This document shows, in pieces, positions 9,997-21,519 of a stretch of 64,000 bases of DNA. A program made the position numbers and the translations under genes. The stretch is taken from the NCBI GenBank assembly GCA_021397845.1, contig CM038047.1, positions 123,920,112 through 123,984,111 on the forward strand, in the 5' to 3' direction. Under the pieces are notes generated by a model, which searched no databases, had not been told where the DNA came from, and saw nothing but the letters and a program-made list of their open reading frames with translations. The stretch's first letter is position 1. Each line of letters begins with the position of its first letter. Source of the stretch: Areca catechu (Eukaryota > Streptophyta > Magnoliopsida > Arecales > Arecaceae).

Positions 9997-10798
9997 ACGA
10001 CATCAACTCCTGGACCGGGGACCAGGGGTGGTTGAATGTGCTGGAGCGCTCCTCTCCTGGACGAACCTGCAACAAAGTCTCCAACGGCACCGGTGGTGTT
10101 CCGGCAGGGGACCCTCCGATGCCTAAGTTAGCAGGAGGTTGAAGGAAACATAATGGAGGAATCAAGGGATGAACAGCATATGGAGAGGGAAGAGTTGTTC
10201 TACCTTCAAACGGGGTCCCCTGAGTACCTTATATAGTCACGAAATAGTCCAAAATCCTTTAGGGAGAGGCTAAGAAAGACCGATCTACCCCTAGGAGAAT
10301 CTGGAGAGTGGCCACATGGTGCGCAGATACAGCGGCATCATGGAAGTAGTGGAGCAGGGCTTTTGGGATAGCAAGATCCCACAGTAACAGAAAGGTGCTT
10401 CATGAATTCCCTGGATGCTAAGGCTCGCCTGTCGGACGTCGACCCCAGCAGAAGAGGGTCGTTCGGACCTCTGCTCTGGTGGGTTGGACCTCTGAAGGAG
10501 AGCGACGGGCCAGACCCTAGCAGGAGAGGGTCGTTCGGACCTCAACTCCGGTGGGTCGGACTCTAAAGGAGAGCGACAGGCCGGACCCCAGCAGGAGAGG
10601 GTCGTTCGGACCTCAGCTCCGGTGGGTCAGACCGCTAAAAGAGAGAGACGGTCCGGACCCCAGCAGGATAGGTTCGTTCGGACCTCAGCTCCGGGGGGTC
10701 GGACCGCTGACAGGGTGACAGTCGAAGCTCTGAAGGGGTGGCCCGGTCGGACTGCAAGAATGGGCCGGTTTAGCTTGAGGGTGAGTCATCAGGGTACA
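9997..10798 (-). repeat. 5' LTR of Tat1
   Basis: This is the sequence between the PBS-like site and the transition to copia-type AT-rich DNA. On the minus strand it starts TGTACCCTGATGACTC. It is GC-rich and contains a four-copy 72-bp array. The partner LTR is outside the window, so the boundaries are approximate. Confidence 0.6.
10437..10720. repeat. About 72-bp tandem array in Tat1 LTR, four copies
   Basis: The motif gggtcgttcggacctc begins at 10456, 10528, 10599 and about 10671, spacing 71-72 bp. Units share ccggaccccagcaggagag and ctccggtgggtcgga. The copies differ at scattered positions. Confidence 0.85.
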
Positions 10799-12325
10799 AT
10801 AGCTATGATCATGAATTTTTTGGAGTTGATGAATTTCATGCTATCATGATTAAACTTATGATTGTAAGACCTTCACTTGATTTTGATTAATGTATCTTAA
10901 ATTATTTCAAGAAAAATACTTTTAAAGATGCATATTGATTTGAAAAATATTTTAATTGATTAAGTAGAATCATGCTTAGACTAATAGTCATTTGTTATGA
11001 TCATGACCATTATGATGCTGATGGAATTCATGCTCTCATAATTTCAACTTATGATTATTAGATTTTCACTTGATTTTGATTAATATAGTTTTTAAATTAC
11101 TTCAAGTAAAATGTTACGATTTATATATTTTCATGTTTGACATCTATGCTTAATGTAGAAATGATTTGGATCAAGTATAGAACTAGTAGTTAACGATTAC
11201 ATTTCAGAAGAAGGTATGCATTTTGATAAACCCTTGCTCTAGTAGCTACACTTGCTATTAAATTACTTCTAGCATTTGTGTGGATACCAAATCATTTTAA
11301 ATAAATTTGAAATCATGATGATCAATCATTTGTATTTTGAAAATCATGAATATCTTGAAAATTTTAAATCTTTGATTTCAAACTTAGAATTTATGTTCAT
11401 ATCTCAAAATTGTCTAAAATTATGTTGCATGTGCTTTCATGTTCTGATTCCTCAAATGAATGCATATTTTTAAGGGAGAATAACATTTAGGGAGAGCATC
11501 CAAATATTTGTTATCATATATGATGCTTTGAATGTTTAGCTTGATATCATGCTGTACTTATATTGCTTTGATACTCCTTCTTCTTGATTTCAAATCTAAT
11601 CTTTTGAGGGAAGTTACATTTAAGTGGTATCATATTCAATTGGTATCAAAATTTATTTTTAAAAGAATTCTTGGTAACCCCTTCAGATTAGGTTAGTCAC
11701 CATGGATGTTCGGTCATAGGAGCTAAGTAAGGTTTAAAGACCTTCTCTTCCCATTCACTAGGATCTTTTATGACATGTTGTGGTGTCGCTGTGGCCTTAT
11801 CCCATGAACAAGTAAGGTGAATGGATAATATATATATATATTGAATTATTTCTTGCATATGCTTATCATTGTGTGGTATCATGCTCAACTTGTATCATAT
11901 TTCAAGTGATATCATGTCTAATTGATTTCATGCATTAGTTTTGATGATCTACTTGCTATTCTTTCCACCTTCACTCCTATTTTGTATTGCCTTTCACCCT
12001 TTTTTATGATATCAAAAAGGGAGAGAAAAATATTAAGTATGAAAAGGGAAAGATAGGATAAACATGAAAAATCTTTTGAGAAATGAAAGAAAGTACAAAA
12101 AGAAGAGAAGAATGCAAAATATTTTTATCTTAAGGAAAGAATCAGTAAGATAGAGAAAATTTGAAAATTTTGCATATTTTGAAAAATATTTTTGAAATCA
12201 TATTTTGAGGGGGAGCTTAGTGCTTATTAGTTTTTGAGCTTACATGTTTACCTTATTATTAATCTTTTTAAAGCTTACCCTATTCATATACTTAAATATT
12301 TTGTCATCATCAAAAAGGGGGAGAT
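10799..12325 (+). other. Copia A 3' untranslated region, no gene
   Basis: AT-rich sequence without a supported gene. It has repeated phrases such as catgctatcatgattaaacttatgattg (10838 and again about 11030), short TA repeats near 11830, and three purine-rich tracts (aaaaagggagag about 12015, gagggggag about 12207, and the PPT at 12312). Multiple PPT-like tracts are usual in this lineage. Confidence 0.65.
12312..12325 (+). promoter_or_regulatory. Polypurine tract of copia A
   Basis: aaaaagggggagat lies directly before the 3' LTR. It would prime plus-strand cDNA synthesis. The equivalent tract precedes the LTR at 62408. Confidence 0.85.
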
Positions 12326-12590
12326 TATTGACTCTGGTCTTAATTTTGATGATTGATAAAATGTTTAAATATATATGAGTACTAATTATATTTTAAGTAT
12401 ATTTTTTCAGATCTTAGTACTCAACCATGTTGAATAAAGAAATGCTTGTATTTCAGTTGAAGAAAGTCCTTAAATCAATGGAAAATCAAGAATATGGACT
12501 TTGAAATTGATATGGAAGAACTTGAAGAGGTAAAAGTTTAATTTTGGTCAAGTTTTAGCAATGGCACAGGTAAGTATCAACACCTGGAAA

Positions 12591-12810
12591 TGAAGTGTCG
12601 ACACTTGAGGATCAAGTGTTGACACTTGAAGAGTGAAGTGTCGACTCAAGGCCTGAGTACAAGAAAAATATAAAAATATGAAAAATCAGAATTGGCTGTG
12701 AATAGTGCCATTGTCGACTCACTGTAGCAAGTGTCGACACTTGCACTATTCAAGTGTCGACACTTACTGTTCACGTGTCGACACTTACTATTCAAGTGTC
12801 GACACTTGAA
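12591..12810. repeat. Palindromic GTCGAC motif cluster in copia A LTR
   Basis: AAGTGTCGACACTTG and close variants occur repeatedly in the U3. GTCGAC starts at 12597, 12638, 12713, 12733, 12756, 12777 and 12798. The last four are spaced 21-23 bp. The full motif is a perfect 14-base palindrome in several copies. Confidence 0.9.
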
Positions 12811-12915
12811 CAGTAACAGCTAATTTTCAAAAGCTGCAGAACTTCTCTAAGTTGCTTCAAACAGCCATATTTTCATCCCTAATGGCTATAAATGGTCATT
12901 TAAGTATTAGGAGGC

Positions 12916-12925
12916 TATATAAATA
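12916..12925 (+). promoter_or_regulatory. TATA box of copia A LTR
   Basis: tatataaata stands downstream of the palindrome cluster, in the position of the LTR promoter. Confidence 0.6.
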
Positions 12926-13199
12926 TCAAAAATCAAAAGGTGAAGTTATCCTTTGGTGAGTTTCTTGAATATTCTTAAAGGATTCAAGAGTTGAGTGATT
13001 CAAGCATTCAAGCTTCCAAGTTTCAAAGAGAGCATTCAAAGTCTACATCCACAAGCATCAATCAAAGGCTTCATCAACTTGAAGACAAGATCTTCATCAA
13101 CATTCAAGGGCTTTAAAGAGATATTTGCTTTATTTTAGAAAGCTTATATTATATTCATTTATACTTGCTCTTATATTATTTTACTTGAGATTTTTGGTG

Positions 13200-13440
13200 A
13201 GCCTTGATAAATCAAAGAGGTTTTTGGTAAGCCTTGAAAACCAAAGTGGTTGTTGGTGAGCCTTGAAACCAACTAGGATTTTACTAGTGAGCCCGAAGCC
13301 AAAACAAGTTAGGTTCTTGGTTAGACCGTAAAACCAAGGGTGGTTGTTGGTGAGCCTTGAAACCAACTAGGGTTTGACTTGTGAGCCCGAAGCCAAAACA
13401 AGTTGTAAAGGTTGTTGGTGAGCCTAAGTTATAAAACCAA
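13200..13440. repeat. Degenerate gttggtgagccttgaaacc repeats in LTR R/U5
   Basis: Several imperfect repeats of the type gtgagcc-tgaaaccaa with varied spacing. The same phrase family occurs at 63455-63680 in the other copia LTR, so it is a family property. Confidence 0.7.
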
Positions 13441-13719
13441 GCTTAGTGAAATTTCCAATGATGGCTTGGGGAGTAGATGTAGGTGCTTGGTTGGCACCAA
13501 ACTATTATAAATCTTTGTGTTTGTGTGATTGTTCTCCTTGTGCTTTTATTTCTTTATTTTTGCTGCATTTATTTGCAATACACAAGCACTTGAATTGCAT
13601 TAGCACATACTTGCTTTAGTTCATAGTTTTTAAAAGTAGTTCAAAAGTTTTATAAAACCTAATTCACCCCCCTACTTGGGTTGCCTACCTGAGCCTACAA
13701 ATTCCATTATCAAGTAACT

Positions 13720-13890
13720 ACAAAATCTCTTTCTTGACTACATTCTTCATGGCTGGGTTTAATCTTCTTTGGGCATCTCTAATTGGTTTAGCCTCTTCCT
13801 CTAGGTGTATCCTATGTTGAACTATGAAAGGGCATATTCCCTTAATGTCTGCCATAGTCTTGCCTATTGCTTCTTAATTTTTTTCAAAAT
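13720..13890 (-). pseudogene. Start of reverse transcriptase, Athila-like
   Basis: The minus strand reads KGICPFIVQHRIHLEEE-like residues, then AKPIRDAQRRLNPAMKNVVK and KEIL. This matches the segment just upstream of the RT finger domain in Athila elements. The frame is then cut by the copia A end at 13699. Confidence 0.7.
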
Positions 13891-14515
13891 AGTTAACAGC
13901 TTCTCCTCTTGTATAGGATTTAGGTCTAAGATAATAATTACAAACAAGGTTTTCATTGGAGCTAAATACATATACTTAAAGTACTTGGGGAGGGATTTTA
14001 ATTTTAATTTGGATGCCTCCTCTATTGAAGACTTGGGTGATGGTTTAGCCATTTCCATGAGTGATTCAGTGGGAGGCTCCCATCTCTGGCTATTTCTATG
14101 ATCTACAAGTACTTCATCTATGTTCTCATTTCATGAATTAGCCAAAAACTAGACTCAAGATTGACTTCCTTATCGCTAATATCTATGAGTTCATAAATTT
14201 CATCTTGGATTACATTTACATTATCATGCTTGGTAGATTCTTATTCCAAATTAAATATATTCAACTCAATAATCATGTTCCCAAATGATAGCTTTATAAG
14301 TTCATTCTGGTAATTAATTTCAGTATTAGTAGTAGCTAGGAATGATCTTCCTAAAATAACTAGGAAATGACTCTTAGGATTTGACACTAGTTCAATCTTT
14401 CACTGATGAAATATACAAGAAAGATAAAATTGTCAATCTTAATTAGAACATCTTTTACCATTCCTTTAGGGATCCTAAAGGATCAGTCTACTAATTAAAA
14501 TGTGATTCCTATAAG
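13891..14515 (-). other. Athila-like spacer between protease and RT
   Basis: Degenerate polyprotein sequence on the minus strand with many stops. Short acidic Ser/Pro/Lys stretches such as KPSPKSSIEEASKLKLKSLP are seen. No further domain is recognised. Confidence 0.5.
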
Positions 14516-14827
14516 CTAATGTTTTTGCAATCTCAATTGCTCATAAACTGAATAGGGTAGAATATTTACATTAGCCCCTAAATCAAGTAAGGCCTTCTCA
14601 ATGTGGGTTTCTCCTATAACACATGAAATTATTGAAGACCCTGGATCCATATATTTAATGGTCATGTCACTTGATAAGTATGAGCTCACACTTGCTACTA
14701 AGAAAGCTCTCTTTGGTATATTAGTTATCCTTTCCTTGGTATAAAGGTCTTTTAAGAATTTGGCATAAGTCAAAACTTGATGGATCATGTCTAGTATGAG
14801 AATATTTACTTGAACTTGCTTAAACAT
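14516..14827 (-). pseudogene. Aspartic protease region, Athila-like
   Basis: A 103-residue open stretch on the minus strand with TKERITNIPKRAFLVASVSS near the N-terminus and EKALLDLGANVNILPYSVYE near the C-terminus. DLGA is the protease active site in this lineage. The N-terminal part belongs to the Gag-protease linker. The stretch ends just after YEQLRLQKH. Confidence 0.8.
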
Positions 14828-14999
14828 CTCTAATATTTTATCTAAATATTCTGATTGTTTATTAGACCTTAGTTGATTAGGAAAAGGAGTTCTAGAAATT
14901 GTGGGTACATAGTTTGGTGTACTATTAATTTTACAAGCTTGAGTTTGTAAGGCAGATTATTTATTGGATGACTTAACAAATGAGTCCTCTCTAGTATCA

Positions 15000-16420
15000 G
15001 ATGTATCTACCTTATATTATCCACTTATTTTTTTGGTCTTAAAGAGTGAATAGCATTCACTTGATTATCTTGGTTTCCTTAGGGCCATGAACCATTTTGG
15101 TTTGGGTTGGGCTCAGGTTGACTAGGTAGCCTATCTCGTTTTCTTTCATGAATAGTAGATGCTAGCTGACCCACCTACATTTCCAAGTAGACTATGGCCT
15201 AGGAGTTTGAATTTAAAAATTGGCCCATGGTTTGCATAAAATTACTTAATATAACATTGGTGTTAGCATTGGATTTGGCTAGGGCTTCCATGCTTTTCTC
15301 TAAAAAATTAAGTTTCTTATCTTTGTTATTGAAGCATGCTGATGGTTGGTTGTTCATCACATGGTGGGATGTTCATCATAGGATTAGGCCATAGATTTTG
15401 TTGATTGAAGCTAGGACCACCTACATTTGGGTTCTATGACTATGAGAAATTTGGATGATTCCTCCATCCTAGATTATATGTTGGTGCATAGAGATTGTTC
15501 ATTGATCTCTGGTTTGTAGCATTCACCTATGCACATCCATTCTCTATTGGGTTTATCAAGAGAGGACATCCTCAAGGACATGGTTTGGTGCATTGCACTC
15601 GTTACACATGGATGCAGAAACTTAGTTCACATTAGCTGGTCTCTAAAGTTTTAAGGTCTCTAACCTACTTGTCAAGGTTGCAAATTTCGCCTCGACAACT
15701 AGGGAAGTCTAAATTTGGTATATTCCACCTCTCAAAGCTGTGGAGCTTTTTGGTTCCCTAGTTGTTTTCCATTGTAAGTTCTTTTCAACTTGGTCTTCTA
15801 GAAAATGCCAGGCTTCATTAAGTTCTTTATACATAAATTGACCCTAGCATATGGATTCTAGCATGGTTCTTGAACTTGAATCTAGACCTTTATAAATTAT
15901 TTCGCATAGCCTCCAGGTTTCTATTCCATGGTATGGGCATTAGGTCAAGAGATTCTTGAAGTGGTCGAAGTATTTCCAGAATGACTCATCAGCTAATTGA
16001 TAGAATTGGTTTATTTTATTTCTAATTCTAGCTATTTTATGATGAGAAAAATATTTTTCAGGAACACTCTTACAATGCCCTCTTAGGTTGTGATAGATTG
16101 ATTTAGAAGACTATAGAGCCACTTTTTGTCATCATCTTTAAGGGCAAAATTGATCATTCTCATCTTGATTTCATCCTCTAACAATTATTGCAACCTCAAG
16201 GTTGCATAAATCTCTTCAAACTTTTTAATACATATATAAGCATCCTCTATTTCCATGAATTATGGAAGCATATTAATGATCTGAGGTTTGATTTTAAAAT
16301 TATTTACAATGGGTTGGGGCAACCTTATGCAAGAACAAAACCACCTAGATAACATAAATCCTTAAGGGTTTGGGAGTGATTTGTTACATCAATTGTTGAG
16401 GTCATAGGGTCCGAAATTTG
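15000..16420 (-). pseudogene. Gag, Athila-like
   Basis: Minus-strand frames show NNFKIKPQIINMLPQFMEIE near 16250-16310, then KKFEEIYATLRLQQLLEDEI, then KYFDHFKNLLT near 15950, PYHGIETWRLCEIIYKGLD near 15910, and NEAWHFLEDQVEKNLQW near 15790. This is the classical order of Athila capsid motifs. Several stops interrupt it, for example between LLT and CPYHG. Confidence 0.8.
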
Positions 16421-17215
16421 AATTGAATCAATTCTAACTAGTTGACCTAATATCCTTCTCCATGTAGGAAGTGGAGAATTTGCTATATTTACTATGTTTT
16501 CTATTTTTTAAAATTATATATATATTTTTTATTTTTTTATTTATTTTTTAAAAACTTTTCTTCAAAGGTTCTAAATTAATTCAACATTTTCATACCCTAG
16601 GACAACCATGCAACATAACTTCCAGTTATGTCAGGCAACTTTATATCAGAGCAATCAAGATTGAAAAAAAATATTACCTAAAACAAGATTTTTTTTTCTT
16701 TCTTTTTTTGTGTAAAATAGAGAAGAGAAAAATGAAGAGTTCTAAAGAGAAGAAGCTAGAGAATTTTTTTTTTTTTTTTTTCAAATAAGTTTTGCATAAA
16801 ATTAATTCTATCGTAGGGTTAGCCTAGAACTAGATGGCTTCTAATGTTCCAAGTCAACCTTCGAGCACTCCAAGTTTGAACCAATTCATCAAATTAGCTA
16901 GGTAAGTGTAAGATTAGTGAGGCTCCCTTAGTTACTTTCCTTAGACACCATTTGATTGGCCAGGTCAACAAATAGAACCAATTAAAGAACCACCTTTCTT
17001 TAAGACTGAGATTGCTTAACCATTTTTCTAGACACCAATTCAATGATCAAAACTAGCTTGGTACAACTCTTAGGTGTCCTTGTCCTAATAAGCTCGGATA
17101 TCCCTAGGGTCAGTATCTAATTGATTTTATTTATAAGCTTGGGTTAATGCAAATGAAGAAAACCTTTTTGTGGGCTAAGGAAGGGTAATGAACTTCCTAC
17201 TTTATCTTATTTAGG
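16421..17215 (-). other. Athila-like leader, AT-rich, no gene
   Basis: Contains long T runs (about 16500-16560, 16682-16710 and 16764-16784). No reading frame is supported. X1 is inserted at its right end with ttagg at 17211-17215. Confidence 0.6.
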
Positions 17216-18649
17216 TGGTGGGGACACCGGAGGCACCAGAATAAGATAGAGGCTTTTCAATCCTCTGTGAATTGATCAATAATTTATGAGTCCATCTGTA
17301 ATAAGGGCTTAGCTCATCTGAGTCTATTTTAGTTGTTATTTGAGTATTTTGAGTTGTTATTTCAGTTCTGTACTTGTCAGCTCATGTTGAGCTAGTTCAG
17401 TCCAATGCTAGTCAGCTCATGTTGATCTAATTTTATTTTTTTGAGTCCTGTCCAAGCATACTGAAGACTCAAGACTATATCATACAAGTGAAGACCAAGT
17501 CCAACTAGATTGAAGACATGAAAGTATAGCCCAAGTCCAACCTAGCTTGAAGATTTGAAGACCCCAAGAGAAAAATTCAGAAAACCCTGATTTCTTGCAG
17601 ATGCCCTCCAGATGCCCAGATTCCCTTCCAGATGCCAAAGTATACTCATAGATAAGGGCATCCATGATTTCAAAGGTCCGTCTGCATCCTAGCCCAAAGA
17701 CATCAAGCCCAGATGCCAAGCCCAAGCCCCTAAGAAGCAAGATACCAGGGAATATTCCTGCTACCTGGCTACCAGGCCACCCCAGCTTCCAAAGGCCCAA
17801 ACCCATGCACCCGAGCCCCTTTGGGCCAGCCTTTTGCTGCTCCTAGAAGCCCAACACGCCCCCCTTTTGGGTCAAGAAAATTTTTAGGGATTTTTCTACC
17901 TAATATTTCCTTATTTTCTAGCTAGGGTTTGAGAGGGAATAAGATTCTTATGTAAAGACTTATGTACCCTTGGAGCCCAAGGTTAAGGGTCTATTTAAGG
18001 GACCCTAGCCTCTTGTATGAGGAGAAATTTTTGATGAATGAAAACCTTGAGTTCTTCTATTGAGTGGTGTGATACCCTGCTGTGTGCATAAAGGGGTTTG
18101 TGAGAGTTCTTCTTCCCGGTGTTTGCAATCATCTTCCTGCTGCCAACAAACCCTCCAGATCCCTGGACGCCCACTCCAAAAGAAGCCTTCCCTTGCTATT
18201 TTTACTTTGTTTTCTTGTTCCTTTGTGAGCTTTCTAACCCCTGACAGGTCGTTTGCAGGTCCCTGAGTTCCTACGAATCCAACGACTCCAGCCAAGCCTC
18301 AATCGGATCACCGAGCAGAAAGCCAGGTATCCGCGGGTCTTTGGCTCGGTTTTCCAGGCCGCATCCATCGAGGAACGAGAGACCCCTTCGCTGCGATCTT
18401 CACAGACGTTGTCAGGTACACCCCTCTATCTCCAGTAGTTTTATTGTAGGAGAACTTGCCCTAACCGAGGCTTCTCAGTCCCGGCAGTCCTTCTTTGCTA
18501 CTTTTCTAGGTCCTAATCTGCATGCTGATCTTCAAAAATTCATACAAAATTCCTTACAAATAGTTTTGATCTGAAATTTGGGAATTAATCACCTAACTCA
18601 ACATGTAAAACAAACAAACAAAAATTGCATGCATATTAGTTCCCCATCA
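17216..18649 (+). repeat. 5' LTR of X1
   Basis: It starts TGGTGGGGACACCGG and ends TTAGTTCCCCATCA. A TATA-like tatttaag lies at 17992-17999, inside a short inverted repeat gggtctatttaagggaccc. Compared with the 3' LTR it lacks about 20 bases near 17855-17865. Confidence 0.93.
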
Positions 18650-18651
18650 TT

Positions 18652-18663
18652 TGGTATCAGAGC
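18652..18663 (+). promoter_or_regulatory. Primer-binding site of X1
   Basis: TGGTATCAGAGC, two bases after the LTR end, is the complement of the 3' end of plant initiator tRNA-Met. Confidence 0.92.
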
Positions 18664-19523
18664 TTAGATTAGGGCTTGTTTTCTGCAATTTTTCAGTCCG
18701 TATATACTCTGTTATTCTGATTATTTCTCCCTGTTAAAAACTCCAAAAATTCTGAAATTTATTTTCCTAGATTTATCATAATTCACAGTAATTTTAAAAA
18801 TTTTTCCAGATTTTATTATGGCCTGTGAAATTTCTGCAAGCCGAAATAGGGCCTACAGATTTTTGGCTCTATTTTTTTTAGCAAGACAAGTTTGGAAGTT
18901 TTAGGGTTTTGTTTAGCATTTTTTGCATATCTTTTAATTTTAGTATATTTTTGAATATTAGGCAATAATTTGTAAGTTTTCTTCTATTTAAGAAAATATC
19001 AAAAAAAAAAATTACATATTCTCCAAAAATACCAAAAACATCTAACCCTAATTTGCATCATTTGCCTGCCATCATTGCATAATCTACTTTTAAGGGTACT
19101 CTTGCTATATCAGATGGGGGGAGGAGTTGATAACCTCTCCATAGCCCAAAACCACATCCCTTGCATTCGGTCCCAAGCCTTAACCTAAAATTAACTAGAC
19201 TTAATTTGCCCTAGTGGGCTAGGGACACCAACTGGTCGGGTCCGGGCTAGTGTTAGATCACTGTGTCAAGTTAACCTGTGTGTGCCTTGTGCTCAGTGTC
19301 TAGAACGGTGGTTTAGGGATTCAATCCCGAAGGGCTTGTGTGCTGGTCCGCCTACCTGGCCAATCTCTGATTGGTGTCTAGGATTGGCAATCAGGGACCT
19401 AACACTGACCTTACACCAGCCTGGCTGAGTACAGGGTTACTATAGGCTAGTTTGCCACCCTGATTGAGCATCTAGTTTGGACTCCAGGTCTAGTCAGCTA
19501 TAGTCGGTCTGATCGAGTCTTGC
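18664..19523 (+). other. X1 untranslated leader, no gene
   Basis: About 860 bases with A/T-rich first half and a second half with phrases (gggctagggacacc, tccgggctagtgt, ggcgg-type ggtccgcctacctggcc) shared with X2 and with the W3 leader at 46620-46960. No ORF is supported. The shared leader suggests a common packaging or translation signal, which is inferred. Confidence 0.65.
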
Positions 19524-21364
19524 ATGAGCACTAGATCAGGAGTTTCATATCACCCACCTCCTTCACAAATGTCTGAATCCATGGAAAATTTACAATCTCA
19601 AATAAAAGCCCTAGTTGATCAAATGGCCCAAATGGCTACCCACATAACTACCCAGATAACTACCCAGATGACCCAGTTAACTCAGTCTCGTATTCAAACC
19701 AATGATAGAATTGACCATCTTGCCAATAGGTTTGATCAGTTAAAAGTCCGGGTAGGGACCCCAGAAAAAACCATGGGTCACAGTCTGAGCCAGATCCTGA
19801 TTCCCCTCAACCTAGGAGGACCCCAAACCCTGATCCATACCTTGAGGCTGAACCTAGGAGAGCCCATCATCCTGACCCAATCCCTAAGGTTAGTCCTAGA
19901 AGACCCAATCAGGATTTTGTAGACCAGGAAGATAGATCCTATTTACCCACATCCTCTAAGCCTAGTATACCCACAACCTATAGATCTTATGACTCCAAAT
20001 CCTATGAACCTAGAACCTATGAATCCAGAACCTATGAACCTAGATCCTATGACTCTAGATCCCATGATCATAAATCCTATGCACCCATACCCTATAAGCC
20101 TAGTAGACCCAACACCCAATATTCTGACCCATATAGGGAGTCCAACCCTGGGAGAACCCAATATTCTGACCCATATAGGGAGTCCAACCCTAGGAGAACC
20201 CAGTATTCTGATCCATATAGGGAGTCCAACACTAGGAGGACCCAATATCCTGACCCATATAGGGAGCCCAACCTCAGGAGGACCCCATACCATGATCCAT
20301 CCTTAGAACCTGATCATAGAGCTGACCCAAAATGCTATGACCCCAGATCCTATAATCCCATGACCCATAGATCTGTACCCTTGTCCTATGAGCCTAGAGA
20401 ACCCATAACCCCTAAGTATCAACCTAGTACTAGTCATGCTTCCCCTAGTCAACTTGAACCCCATAGGATTAGTATCCCTAAATACGAACCCAGTAGTGAG
20501 CCACTACCCCTTATACAACCTGAACCTACTAGGAGTAGTACCCATAATCAGAGACCAGAACCTAACCAATTTCCTGCTAGCCGACCTTCTCCAACCATTC
20601 CTGAGATTCACAAGGCTTACATTAATGCGGAAGTGTATGAAACTGATGTGAGCCTAGTGGATGAGTATGAGGGAGAAGAGGAGACACCTTTAGTAGACCT
20701 AGAATTAGCTGACCCAGTAGATGCCCAGGTAGAAACCAACCCAGAGCTAGTTGACCTTGACCATATCCAACATAAAGCTATAATGGAAGAACAAATAGAG
20801 GAAGAGAACCTAGGTACTGCTACTAGAGCCCTACTTGAGGAAACCATAGAGGATAGCCAAATTATAGAGTCTAGTCCTAAAATACAAGAACCAGAAGAAT
20901 TTATTAAGGACCTGATCTCTTTGAATCAGTACCCTCAGGATGAGTCTCCTCCTATAGTGCCCATTAAGGACCTCTTTCCTGAGACTAATAACCCATCCTT
21001 CCATTATACAAACCCCGTAGATATATCGCAACCCCATAAGGTTAACCTCATTAGTCTAGGATTAGTCCCTGACATGCCTTCTTTGATTCTACTTTATCCA
21101 ACTAACCCAGAACCTTTTTCTCCACCCTACCAGAGTAATTCTGAACCCACTTCCTATTTTCTACCCTTTCCTGAGTTTTCTCATGTGTCTAGAACTATTA
21201 GGTTACATTTTGTTGAGGTTACTAGGTTACAAGGATACATAGAGCCCATCCCATTTGCTACCTACTTTTGGCAGACCCTCTGGCACTTATTAGGAGTTAC
21301 TAGCAAATTTTCTTCTGCATGTCATCCATCAACCACAACTCATGCCCCCATGCCCAAGTGGTAG
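19524..21364 (+). pseudogene. Gag-like ORF of X1, one frameshift
   Basis: Starts MSTRSGVSYHPPPSQMSES, similar to the Gag start of W3 (MSTRNGVPYQHGQTQ). A coiled-coil-like Gln-rich part follows, then a long Pro/Tyr/Arg-rich part with 14-residue repeats, then an acidic part containing DVSLVDEYEGEEETPLVDLE, which matches W3 Gag around its protease border. The end runs into an integrase scrap, ATYFWQTLWHLLGVTSKFSS, and stops. A one-base deletion near 19772 shifts the frame from 19524-19922 to that of 20360-21364; otherwise about 610 codons would be open. X2 is intact at that point but shifted elsewhere. No zinc knuckle or protease is seen. The role is presumably structural. Confidence 0.75.
20115..20290 (+). 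repeat. 42-bp coding repeats in X1 gag-like ORF
   Basis: attctgacccatatag recurs at 20121, 20163, 20205 and (as atcctg) 20247, an exact 42-bp period. It encodes the 14-residue unit NPRRTQYSDPYRES. X2 has the same repeats at about 28160-28330. Confidence 0.9.
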
Positions 21365-21519
21365 TTAAGACCTAATAAACCTCTTTAGTCGAGTCTGCTA
21401 GGTGTAGGTTTGAGTCCTTTGCATCATCTTGTTAGGCGTCTGCATGTGCCTAGCATGTTCACCACCCGCACTAATGTTAAAACAACTGGCTAATTCCCGA
21501 AGATGGATCAAAAAAATTT

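Larger units (their letters stand above)
1..10798 (-). mobile_element. Tat/Retand-type Ty3/gypsy retrotransposon Tat1, left end outside window
   Basis: On the minus strand the order is gag, protease, reverse transcriptase, RNase H, a second RNase H, integrase, then tandem repeats and an ORF in the opposite direction. That order, with dual RNase H and an antisense ORF, is the signature of the plant Tat lineage. The right-hand LTR ends near 10798, where the sequence changes to AT-rich copia 3' UTR. The left LTR is not in the window. A solo LTR (3765-5636) interrupts the pol region. All reading frames carry stops or shifts, so this copy is inactive. The outer boundary at 10798 is inferred from a TG-type terminus on the minus strand and the composition change, and its duplication cannot be checked here. 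Confidence 0.85.
10799..13699 (+). mobile_element. 3' part of Ty1/copia element copia A (SIRE/Maximus-like)
   Basis: A long AT-rich 3' untranslated region is followed by a purine tract and an LTR whose end, aattcacccccctacttggg, is the typical SIRE/Maximus terminus. The LTR is related to the one at 62408-63966. The left side is cut by Tat1, so the 5' part of copia A should lie beyond the left edge of the window. The right edge abuts Athila-like reverse transcriptase sequence at 13700, so copia A is inserted in that element. Confidence 0.8.
12326..13699 (+). repeat. 3' LTR of copia A
   Basis: It starts TATTGACTCTGG (TG changed to TA) right after the polypurine tract and ends ttgcctacctgagcctaca. 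A TATA box, tatataaata, is at 12916-12925. Around 13200-13440 a degenerate repeat of about 60-70 bp (gttggtgagccttgaaacc) is present, shared with the other copia LTR. Confidence 0.8.
13700..17215 (-). mobile_element. Decayed Athila-like Ty3/gypsy element, internal part
   Basis: Minus-strand order from the right: untranslated leader, Gag, protease, start of reverse transcriptase. The wording of the peptides matches Athila-type elements. It is cut on the left by copia A, within RT, and on the right by X1 at 17215. The rest of pol must lie left of the window. Stops are frequent throughout, so this is one of the oldest layers. Confidence 0.75.

Noticed and set aside
12591..12810. CRISPR-like array of short repeats
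   Set aside because: Repeats are 14-15 bases with short, alike spacers inside a plant LTR; no cas genes and wrong genome type.
17480..17846. ORFs in X LTRs such as the 108-residue minus-strand frame (also at 22271, 25819, 30652)
   Set aside because: They recur only because the LTR recurs; no start context or domain, and lie across U3 promoter sequence.
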